From Telopea speciosissima (taxonomy: Eukaryota; Streptophyta; Magnoliopsida; Proteales; Proteaceae), in the NCBI RefSeq assembly GCF_018873765.1, contig NC_057916.1:10124001-10188000 (forward strand): 64,000 bases of DNA, in the 5' to 3' direction. The translations under genes were made by a program, and so were the position numbers. This document shows positions 47,701 through 59,700 of this stretch, piece by piece. The notes beneath the pieces are model-generated. The model was given only the letters and a program-made list of their open reading frames with translations, was not told the DNA's origin and did not search any database. The stretch's first letter is position 1. Every line of letters starts with the position of its first letter.

Positions 47701-50700
47701 TCTTATAATCGATTTTTGTCAGGGTTTCTGATAAAATCGATTTTTCCAGAATTTTTTATTCCTTCACTTCATCAAGTTGGTAGTAAATTATGGGTGATGG
47801 TTCTAAGTCTATAATGATTGAAGTTTTCTCTCCTTCCTCTAATCGAATCATTGAAAAGAAATTGGAGGGAATCACCAGCTTTCAACAATGAAAGAAAATT
47901 GTTAAGTTGGTATTGACGGGATGTGATCAGCAGGATCACCTATTTAAGCTCAACCCTGATGATGACCCATTGTAGGATACAATTGATGCTCGAATCTTGG
48001 GACAAATTCTGAATTCTATGGAGCACCAAATTGTTGATTTGGTAACACATATTGATACGGTTAAGGAGCTTTAGGAGTATCTCAATGTTTTGTACTCTGG
48101 ACAAAACAACCTTTCTCACATTTGTGAATTGTCCCAGGAGTTCTATAGAGTTGATCGAAAGGGTCGTCCTTTGACCCAATACTTTGCTGATTTTAAAAGA
48201 ATGTATGAGGAACTTAATTCACTTCTTCCCATTACTTCTATTGTGGAAGCAATGCAAAGTCAGTAGGAGCAGCTTGCTGTCATGGGATTTTTAGGAGGAC
48301 TTGGGAAGGAGGTCGATTTAGTCCGTTCCCAAATTCTTGGTGGTGACAAGGTAGCCACATTGGTTGAGACTTTTTCCAGGGTTCTACGTGTCTCCCGTGA
48401 GACTACTACTACTGTTGATAATTCGACCTTGGCTTCTTTTCCTTAGAATCGTGGGCCCAATGGTAGGGCTGGTACTGGTGGTAATGGTAATAGTAGTGTT
48501 GGTCGTGGTCGTGGTGGTGGGGTTGGTTCTAGTAAACCACCTACCTTGGGTACTCAGAGTGTTCCTGATGGTTCGTGGCAAGTGAGGACTTGTCATCATT
48601 GTGGTCGTCCAGGACATATCCAACACTTTTGTTGGAAACTTCATGGCAAACCACCTCAGCAACAGTTTGCCAATTCAGCTACCACTACTAAGTCTACAAT
48701 TTTTGCATCTCCACAACTTGAGGGTAAGACCGTGAAGATGTCTGATGAAAAATATGCCTGTTTTACACAATTTCAGATTTCTCTGTCAGCCCAGCCTCCA
48801 ACTGCCACCTTTGTTCAGATAGGTAATGCTACTGCTACTCCTCGTCCCTGGATCATTAATTCAGGGGCATCAGATCACATGACAAGTGTTTCAGGTATTC
48901 TTTCTTCCTTCCAAAAATCTTTGTCTAGTGTTACTTTAGCTAATAGTTCCTTATAGTTCCTTAGCTAACGTAACTAGTACTGGTACTGCATACGTTACAC
49001 CTTCTTTGTCTTTATTGTAACGACCGAACCCCTCTATTGGCATGATATTGTCCTCTCTGGCCCAATGGGCCTCAAGGCTTTAAAACGCGTCATACCAAGT
49101 AGAGGAGGCTTCTCTTTATCAATAGCTCAGGATCTCTCTCCCTAGCCGATGTGGGACTAAGTTTGCATCCCCTCATCGATCTCCCAAAACCCCTGATACT
49201 CAGCCGTGTCTTGGTGGGGACACCTCAACAATCTCCCAGGCTGGCCGGTACTAGGCCGTATTCTTGGGGCGTTACATTTATCATTTGTTCTCTACTTACC
49301 TGATTTCCAATTCAACCTTTTCTTTGTTAATCGTTTTTACCAAATCTCATCACTGTTCTGTAACCTTTTTTTTTTTTCTGGATTTTTGTGTTTTTCTGGA
49401 TCTTACGACGAAGAAGATGATTGGTAGAGGTCATGAGTCGGGGGGGACTTTACATACTTGAGGACACTTCATCTATGGCATGTACCGGTGTGGCGTCACC
49501 CCACTAAATTCATTGTTGTTTGGGTCATTCTTCGTTCGAGAGTTTAAAGTTTTTGGATAGTCGGTTTCAGTCTCTTTCTAGTTTTAATTGTGAGTCCAGT
49601 CAGTTTAGGAAACTTCATCGTGTGAGTTACCCTCCTAGAGGCAATAAACGGTCTGACCAACCTTTTTCTTTAATTCATTCAGATGTATGGGGTCCGTGTC
49701 CTGTCGTGTCTACTTTGGGTTATCGTTACTTTGTAACCTTTGTTGATGACTATTCCAGGGTTACCTGGCTTTATTTAATGAAATGTCATTCTGAATTATT
49801 TTCAGTTTTTTGGGCATTCGTGAATGAAGACAATAATCAATTTTAGACTCCTTTGTGTATTCTTCGTAGTGATAACGCTAAGGAATATTTTTCTGTCCCC
49901 TTTTCTGAATTTATGATTGAACATGGCATTATTCATCAATCTTCTTGTGCTTCCACCCCATAACAAAATGGTGAGCTGAGAGGAAGAATAGACATTTATT
50001 GGAAGTTACTCGTTCTCTATTATTTGAGATGAAAGTACCTAAATCTTTTTGGGCAGATGCTGTTTTGACTTCTTGTTATCTCATTAATCGCATGCTTTCT
50101 TTTGTTTTACGTGGTGATATTCCCTTTTCTTTGTTGTTTCCTTCTATGTCATTATTTGTTTTACCACCGCGAGTATTTGGCAGTGTTTGTTTTATTCGTG
50201 ATCATCGTCCAAGTGTCTCCAAGTTGGATCCTAAATCTCTCAAGTGTTTGTTTGTTGGGTATTCTCGTACTCAAAAGGGTTATCGTTGTTATTCTTTTGA
50301 GTTGTGGAAATATTTTGTTACTGCTGATGTTTCTTTCTTTGAGTCTACTCCCTACGATAGTTCATTTTTTACTGTGTCTGACTTGGATGATGATCTTCCT
50401 GCTTCCATTGTTCAGTCTATTGTTCACTCTGTTCCGCAGGTTGCCTCATCACCGACACCTCCACCTAGTGTGTTTAAACGTCACCAATGGAAAGTATGTA
50501 CTTGAACCCCCGCTTTTATGCGTTCTACCACATCTACATTTTCGCCAGTAGATCCTGAGACAGGTACTACTTCTTTGGAACCTCCTCCTGATCTTGATAT
50601 TCCTATTGCTCATCGTAAGGGTGTTCGGGCTTGTACTCAACACCCATTTCTAACTTTGTTTCCTATGCTGGTTTGTCTTCCACCTTTCATTCTTGTTTAC

Positions 50701-53700
50701 AAACTGTTGAAAATCATCCTGTTCCTAAGTCTGTTGCAGAGGCATTTTTCAGTCCTGGTTGGAAGGCTGCTATGAATGAGGAATTGTTGGCATTGGAAGA
50801 GAATCAGGCTTGGGATCTTGTGCCCTTACCCTCAAGTAAATCTGCTATTGGTTGTCGGTGAAGGTGAATCCTGATGGATTCTTGGCTCGTTTGAAGGCCC
50901 GTCTTGTTGCGAAGGGCTATGCCTAAGTATATGAGGTTGATTATTTGGATACTGTAGAAAACCTAGGACCTCTAACCAGTAACTTGAGAGAGAAAAGAAG
51001 AGAAGAGAGAAAAGAGAGAAAAGAGAGAATGAGAGAATAATAACTTGTTATATTCATTGATAGGTAAGCCCCTCTATTTATGATAGAGGGGAAATTACAA
51101 AGAGACTAAACTAAGCGATGTGGGATTAAAACCCAGATAGCCGATTGTACCTAATAACATAATAAATAAACTAACCCTAAAGGGACCAGAACCCCCACGG
51201 TATTCTGGATTACATATTCCAACACTCCCCCTCAAGCTGGATTGTACAAAGAAGTAACGAAAGAAAATCCAACTTGAACTAAAAAGAAAAAAAGAACTCC
51301 ATAATAATGCTAACACTCCCCCTCAAGTTGGCGCATACAAGGTACTAATGCTCAACTTGAACAAAATGGGAAAAAGCAAAGTTGTAGCAAAATCCAGCTT
51401 CAAGACGAATGCAACTCTCAAATAAACCTTCAAGAACTTGAAAAAATAGATCTTCAAAACTTAGACAGACATGATCAGCAAACCGGGACTGGAATGTCTT
51501 CCAAAAAAGGCAGCTTTCAACGATCTTCAATAGCTATCCAGTGATGAATCTCAGGTTGTCATAGTGACATAGAATCTTGAAGGGAAATAACTAGAGCAAG
51601 AAGCAATAAAACAAATCGAATCGGCAAAAATGAAAAACTGTATCAACCCAACCGAAAGTCCTCAAATAGGCAACAACCAAATATCTTCAATACTCTTCAA
51701 TACTTCAATCTCCCCCTTACGGCAAACTCAACCCAATAACGAAGGATACCCAATGGTTGCAATGGTGGAGAAAACTGATCTTCTATGTTTTACACCAATG
51801 TTCCTGCAAGTTCTGCATTCTGCAATGTCTGCAGGTGTATTGTACATAATCCCCCCCTCACGTGTAATACACGTGGACATAACAGAGATGATGAAAGAGA
51901 TAGGGCAAAAGCATAATATTCCAGAATTTTCCAAGAGGGGCTAAGGGTAATGGAAAAGGAAGAAATGACAAATTAGAGAATACCATTATCGTCCAAAGTG
52001 GTTATGGGTATATGCCTAAGGTATGGGATATGAAGGGAATTAGAATTATTGAAAGGGAACAGTGTTGGAAAAAAGGATGGCATGGCTGTAATTTGGTGGA
52101 AATCCACTTGTAAATACAATCCAAGCCAAAGGGCAAACTAGTAATAAATCAGAATTTTCAAGGGTCAATTGGGTAGTCAAATAAGGGAATGTATGAAAAA
52201 GTAATGGCAGTTCCGTAAATAATCAGAATTATGTAAGGGACCAATGGTAAATAAAGAAGTAATGGGACATGAAGAATTAGTATTGTTGTATGAGGACAAA
52301 TTAGGCAATGACATGAAATATGGATATGAGCTAAATTAAGCATAAAACCAAGGGTTTTTATGGAAAATGGGATTGGCATGGGATATGGTGACATAAGGGA
52401 CATGGGGACATGGATGACATAGGGAACATGGGAGACATGGGGTAATAAAGGACAAAAGAAAAAAATACTTATAATAGGTAATGTGACTGTCTTTTTTTTC
52501 CTTGACAGTCACGTAACCAGCAAAAGAACCCAAAACTCACGTTAACTATAGAAATCATGTTCTACCTCCAGCCGAAAACAAAAGCAACACTTTTGACGAA
52601 AATCAAGGAACAAGAGTTGCAACGACACTGTTTACAAGGAAAGGGCCTCAACAGACACCATGGTCGTCTTCAACCTTTGTAAAACCAATACTAATCAAAA
52701 CACAACCAGCAACCAGAGGCAGAAACCCAGTCGTCGTTAGTACCAGGATTCAAACAGAGATTCAGATTCGACAGTATGCCATCGTCACCTTTGAAGGACC
52801 TGCAACTAACGAAACCAGTAGGGAAAAGAGTGCGACCCATCGACCAAGAGATCATGCCGAGAAACAAGCAAATCAGGAAGAACCGGCAACAAACTCATCA
52901 AGAACCTAGGGCTCGAGAAACGGTTCACCAACCTCCAGCATGAACCAGAGGGGAAAGACAATGAATCAAAACAGAAGACTAGCGGTAACCAAGCACATAT
53001 CACAGGTGCAATCGAGGCAGAAAACCAATAGCAGCATATCACAGCTAAAGAAAGTACCAGATGGAACTTGCAACCGAGAAAAAAAACGTCTTCAACCTTG
53101 CAACCGAGAAACCTGGTAAAGAAGGAGGCGGCAAAGCAAACAGAATAGCAGATTCAACGATTCAGTATGATTAATACACATCAATCTTCAACGAAACTTA
53201 TAGGAAACCCTAGTTCTTCTTCGTTTATGAACTAGGGTTTCTCCATAAATCAGAGAACTTTGAAACAACTCTCAAAACTGCAAATCTTGGAGAGAATCAG
53301 TCACTGGTTGCCTAGCTCTGATACCATGTAGAAAACCTAGGACCTGTAACCAGTAACTTGAGAGAGAAGAGAAGAGAAGAGAGAAAAGAGAGAAAAGAAC
53401 GAATAATAACTTGTTATATTCATTAATAGGTAAGCCCCTTTATTTATAATAGAGGGGAAATTACAAAGAGACTAAACTAAGCGATGTGGGACTAGAACCC
53501 ACATAGCCGACTGTACCTAATAACATAATAAATAAACTAACCCCAAAGGGACCAGAATACCGTGGGGGTATTCTGGATTACATATTCCAACAGATACTTT
53601 CTCTCCTGTAGCGAAGCTCACTTCTATTTGCATTTTGATTTCTCTTGCTACTACTTACCATTGGCCTTTGTATCAGCTAGATGTCAAGAATGCCTTTTTA

Positions 53701-56700
53701 TACGGGGATTTGACTGATGAAGTTTATATGGAGCAACCTCCTGGGTTTGTTGCTCAGGGGGAGTCTGGCTTGGTGTGTAAGTTGAAGAAGTCTCTGTATA
53801 GGCTGAAACAGTCTCCTAGGGCCTGGTTTGGCAAGTTCACAGAGGTTGTGTTAGAGTTTGGGTTGACACACTATGGTAGTGATCATTCTGTGTTCTTCCG
53901 CCACTCTGATGTAAGGAAAATATTTCTTGTGGTTTATGTAGATGATATAGTCATTACAGGAGATGATGTTTTTAGTATTGAAGATTTGAAGGTACACTTG
54001 CAGCAAAAATTTCAGACCAAGGATCTAGGTAAGTTGAAGTATTTTTTGGGTGTGGAAGTTGCTCAGTCAAAGAAATGAATTTCGCTCTCACAGCGAAAAT
54101 ATGTGCTTGATCTTCTTTGAGAGACAGGAATGTTGGGTGCTAAACCTCTAGATACCCCTATGGATCCCAATTTGAAACTTACAGCTGATGATGGTGATAT
54201 TTTGCCTGATCCTGAGAAGTATCGGAGGTTAGTTGGGAAGTTAAATTACCTAACAGTAACTAGGCCGGATGTAGCCTTTCCTGTTAGTGTGGTGAATCAA
54301 TTTTTATCTGCCCCATGGACATCTCATTGGGAGGCAGTTGTGCATATCTTACGCTATCTTAAAAAGGCTTCTGGACGTGGTCTTCTATATAGTGATCATG
54401 GACATAGGCGGATAGAGGGTTTTTCAGATGCTGATTGGGCAGGGTCTCCAGTTGACAGGAGGTCTACTACTAGCTATTGTATGTTTGTTGGAGGTTATTT
54501 GGTGTCCTAGAAGAGCAAGAAACAGACAATAGTTGCTCGTTCCAATGCAGAGTCTGAGTATAGGGCTGTGGCACTTGCTACCTGTGAATTGATGTGGATA
54601 AGACAGTTGTTGGCTGAGCTTGGGTTAGTTGATGATTCTCCTATGCAATTGTGGTATGATAACTAAGCTGCTGTCCAGATTGCTTCAAATCTCGTGTTTC
54701 ATGAGAGGACAAAACACATTGAGGTTGACTGCCATTTTGTTCGAGAGAAACTGCAACAAGGGCTGATTTCTCCTTGTCATGTTCATACTGGAGAACAGCT
54801 TGCTGATGTCTTTATGAAGTCTTTAGGGAGTGCAAGAGTGGATTATATTTGCAACAAGCTGGGCATGATTAACATCTATGCTCCAGCTTGAGGGGGAGTG
54901 TTATCGAGATTATGTAATCTTGGTATTAGTGCCTGCTGCTAATACCGAGAATGGTCAGAGGGTAGTTTAGGGAGTTTTATGTTAGATATGTTTTATGTTG
55001 CTTTACTGTTATGCCCTTAAGGGCTTATTTAATTAAGTTTTGTGGGTGGTCACACATAATGTGTGACTCCCAAGTTGCATTCATCTTGTCCTCTTCTTCT
55101 CTCGTTTTCTCCTTCTTCCTTTTTCTCTTATTGTTGACAGCCTGAAAGCTAGTACCAATTATATTAGTTCACTATTATCCAGAGTATTTAGATTACACAA
55201 ATTTTCATTGAGATAAGACCCACATGATATTCTCTGGATAATCACATGAGGACTTTGTGTTTAAGTCAGAAAAGAAAATCAAACCCTGAATGACAATCTG
55301 ATAATCCCATTGGAAGACTGACAAGCCTCAGGTCTAGATGTTGTGAAAGACCAAATTGTGATCATTCTAAATTTTGTGGGATTTATTTGATTTACCCAAA
55401 ATCTAGAATGTAGCTGAACACACTTATGTTAAATAAGGAGATTTTGTCATTCTTCTTCTTTTTTAATGCTTGATTTAACAGGGTAATTATTGTTATCTGG
55501 GAAGTTTTTTCTTTTTGTGCTTTATATTTTGATATGCTATGGATTATGTACATCTTTTGTTGCATTCAACATTATTTTCCTTTCCTTACATTGATAGAGT
55601 GGAAGACACTGAAAGTCTCCTGGAGTGTTTGTAACCTATAATTCAGAGATCATGCAGTTTAAGGAAATGATTCTTTCTATTCTCTAAGGTTGTAAGAGGT
55701 GGTGGCGGAGTATTGGTTCTGGGTTTTCGTTTCTTGTGTGTGTGTGTTGGGGGGGGGGGAGGGGGGGAATGGGTGGAGGTGGGTTGTACTAGTTCTGTAT
55801 CTTGTTTTTCTTTTTGTTCACCTGTTTGGGTAGGATGGGGGAGCATGCTGTGTGTTTTGGGTGTTGTGTGGTTGTATATCAGTCATAGTTGTCAAGACAT
55901 CGTCTTGGCCAAGGTGGATTTTGAACAACTAGTTGACCGGTCACCATATTGTTCAGGCACCCACACAGAAAACAGGGGGAAAAGAGGGGGGGGGGGGGGA
56001 TGAGGAAAAGGGGGCGGAAATGGGAGGAGCAGGGAGGAAAAGAGGGTAAATGGGGAGAAATCCCAGAAAGAGTGGAAAAATAAGAAGAAAATATGGGGAA
56101 AGCAGTAGCAGCTGCCACTATGCTGAAAAGGTTGCAGTGGCAGCCACTGCCGCCGCTGTCCACTGCCATCATAGTATGAGGGGGTACATACCTTGACTCA
56201 TACTGCAACCACCACCTCTTTCGCTATTGACATCAAAGAGGAAGAAGGCCAAATGGCTCATCATTTATTAAATCATAACTTTAAAGATATATTATTTTAT
56301 TATACATTGGCTCATCATATTCACAAGTAAAAGAATTTTCTTTTTCAAATTTTACATATAAAATTACCTCTTAAATGAAAGAAATATCATATTTAACATC
56401 TTAAATCCCTTGGTAAATGCATGCCTTAGTCGCGTAGGCATCACCTAGTGCCAAGGCCACAGGTGCCTGGCCATCATCTAGGTTGGACTTGGCGCCATGA
56501 TAACTATGATGTCCATTACTTTATTTTTTTCTTGTCTCTCTTTTGGTCTTTCTGTTTGTATGTTACATTTTTTTTAGGGAAAAAGAACTGTCTGGGAGTG
56601 TGCACCCTGTGCCCAGACACAGAGGGGCAAAATGACCACCCCAGCCCCCATGAAAGGCGTAAATGCCGCCCCTGTTGATGCTTCCGCGTGCGCTCCTATT

Positions 56701-59700
56701 GGCCTGTGTGCTGGCGCAGGGGCCTCGCTCCCAGACAGAGAACACATTCCCTTTTTTTTTTTTAATTCTTTTGCTGTTGCCAAATACGGTAAACATTTGT
56801 CTTAAATATTGCTCTCCAGTGATCAGCAGATGGACCCTTTTAACATATGCTTTAAATTTGATGACTTAACTCAATTTCTTGTTCCATTCGTACATATGGA
56901 AATTTGCAAACAGCATACAATTGACATCTTCTAATGGGTTTTGGTCATCCTTGTTGAAGGATGGATGCATGCTGGAAGTTGACAGTCACCTCTTGTATTC
57001 ACCACTTCCCTGCCGGATTCCGTTACCTGGGTTCGACGGCTTTCGGTTCTGTGTCTCTCAGTATGAAGAGAAAGATAGGTTGTTATTAAGAAATCTTTGT
57101 TTTGTTCTAGGAGCTAAATTCACGGAAAAACTGAGTAGGAAGGTCACACATTTAATTTGCAAGTTCACCAGTGGCCCAAAATATGAGGCTGCTTGCAAAT
57201 GGGGCATAGAAGCAGTTACTTTCGAGTGGATCTGTGAATGCGTCATGCAGGTGAGTCTCCTATCTTATCCTATATGAGTCTGTCCCCTGTTTATCAATTG
57301 AGTTGTCCATCCTTTCTTGTGGGGAGTGGCGCTGTGTATGCCTCTTTCTTGGGGTCACGCATCCACTGTTTTCTTTCCATTCATGCTTCTCCCTGTGTCT
57401 TTCTGTCTTCATACTTATTCTTACGATTTCCGTCATATAATCTTGTTCATGAAACCAGGAAGAAATCATCCAGTCTTACTGCTTTTTACAGGATAAGATA
57501 GTTGCTCTGGATCAATTTCTCCCAAAAGAAGTTACTGCTCAAGATCGAGAGCAAGGGCTATGCACAATGAGCCAGTATCCTACACAGGCAGCTCGCATGA
57601 TATCTGGAGGTGTTTCACTACAGTTACCGAGTCAATCTCAAGTCATGATGAAAATAGAAACTCATGTTGTTGGCAGTATAAGTGAAAGCTTTAAAAGCTT
57701 CAGTGGAGGGGCAAAACATTCTTCACTCTCCATTAAAAGAGCAAGGCTTGTGGATGACGACAGTCATAATGGAGAAGTTTCTCATGCAGTTCCTGATGTG
57801 GCTGCAGCTATTGAAGACTTGTTAGCACAAACGAGTAAGGTAATAAGAAAAGGGACTGAGTTTCCCTACCTTCTTTGTCGTTGGATCGGACTCCTAGGGG
57901 CATGACCGACTTCATACAGTAGGGGGCCGATATTTTTTACCATAATTTCCTTCACCATGGGTGAAGAGAACTTTCTACTAAGAAAACAGTCCTTTTTCTT
58001 TGTCAAACTTCTTTTTACATCTTACCTGGTTATTTGCTTTTTCTAATGCCAGATTCAAGAAATGAAGTCACCAGTCGGTTCTCAATGTGGTCAAATTGTA
58101 TCCCTCTTTTAGTCTGATCATTATTTGTACTAAAATGTCAGGAATATGTGAATTATTCTGTCCTTTTCCTATAATGGTTTTGGTATTATTTTATCCTTTT
58201 TCTATTATATTGTCTCAAGATGCATCAGTTTACCTTGATCTCTAAAGATGCAGCATTTTTCAGCCAATCATTCAATTCTTGATCAAGACCATTTAGAGCC
58301 TCGTTCTTCCTTTGGGATTTCTAACCGCTGGTTGAGCAGGTAATTTTGGGTTTTGTTCTACTGGTGCTGCCTTTTGATGTGTGTATGCGCATATTATTAT
58401 ATATATAATATATGTTATATGTATAATATTATTTTTTGAATGCTAAGCTTCCCATAGACTTCAAACTGTGGTATACATGCAGTCGCTTGATGTGAATGAA
58501 ACACATGTATTATGTGTGATGCACAATTAACTAATGCCTTGGCTTTTAAGGATTACACCCCTAAGGATAAGAATTGGATGTCCATTTGCTTTTCAGAACA
58601 CTGGCTAAAACTTGTGCGTAATATTGTTATTGCAGTAAAAGTTTCTGAGAAGAGAGTTTTTTCCTAGGAAAAGATTGAATGATAAGTACTGAACTATGAA
58701 TTATCAATGCAAAATAAAAAGAACAAATTGAAGATTGAAAATTTTAAAAATAAAAGTTTCAAAAAGAGGAGCTCTAACCATTGTATATAATGAAAAAAAG
58801 AGGGATATTGCTACTGGTGATCCATAATTCCCAATTCTCTGGTACACCCTTTTTGTACATTTTGTATGGATTGTCATGGGCTCCTTGTCCATCCTCTCTA
58901 AATACATTTTCTTCTGGACTTGTTCAAACAACAAAAAACAAGAGAGCTAATTTTGTTAACAGGTGGACCGCAGCCCTGCTCACATGCTAAATTTCATCCG
59001 AGTTGGAAAAGTTCTGGATTACTAAGGGTGTATCCCAATACATGGAATACAAGGATGCATGGAAACACGTGGGAGGGTATTTGATTGAATTTGAATCTGA
59101 AATTTCAGATGTGGCCAATCCAGACCATTCCCTACATATCCAACTGTTGGAATGGCCACATCACTCTTCCACGTGGTAGAGATGGGTGGCCCTTATAGGC
59201 AACTTCTCTAGGCATGTCCACTAGAAAATGTTTTGCTTATATAAAATTAGAACCTTAGAAAAAGAATGTGCTAAATTTTTTTTAATTGTTTTCAGAAAGT
59301 CCAATCAAATGATTCTTCCTTGAGTATGTGTGGAATTCTCCCCTTGAAGAGGATGCTGATGAGGAGTGAAGAAAAGTAAAGATTCAAAAAATGTGAAACT
59401 TTTAGGATATTGGGTTGTAACGGTTTTTGATAAATTATTTTTTAATTTATTTTTTTATATTCTATGTAAAGAATTTATATCTGTCCTTTGTTCTTTCGTT
59501 TTACTTATGGGATCAAGAACTCTATTCCTAATAAAACTAGGATTCTGGAATCTCTTCCCCTGCATCAAACACGTGTACCTTTTGAAGTTATATCCTATTC
59601 ATGTACTCTGCTGAATCAAACCATACACAAGGTAACTACTTAAGACCATTAAGTGCCCTGATTAAGCCTCCACTGGATACCTTGTGTCTGAGATGTGGTA

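Larger units (their letters stand above)
47046..55139 (+). mobile_element. Ty1/copia element in MEI1 intron 11, with two nested insertions
   Basis: Left LTR 47046-47252, right LTR 54899-55139, TG...CA ends, target duplication GCCTG at 47041-47045 and 55140-55144. Primer site TGGTATCAAAGGC at 47253. Polypurine tract GAGGGGGAG before the right LTR. Gag, protease, integrase, RT and RNase H are in the usual copia order and in the same direction as MEI1. It is interrupted by a 261-bp element at 49016-49276 and a 2.64-kb LTR element at 50953-53592. The left LTR has lost 22 bp near its start. Many stops make it inactive. Confidence 0.9.

Noticed and set aside
49016..49276. Cassandra-type TRIM with a 5S rRNA-like promoter
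   Set aside because: The 5S-like box sequences expected in Cassandra LTRs are not present; only the size and TG...CA ends agree.
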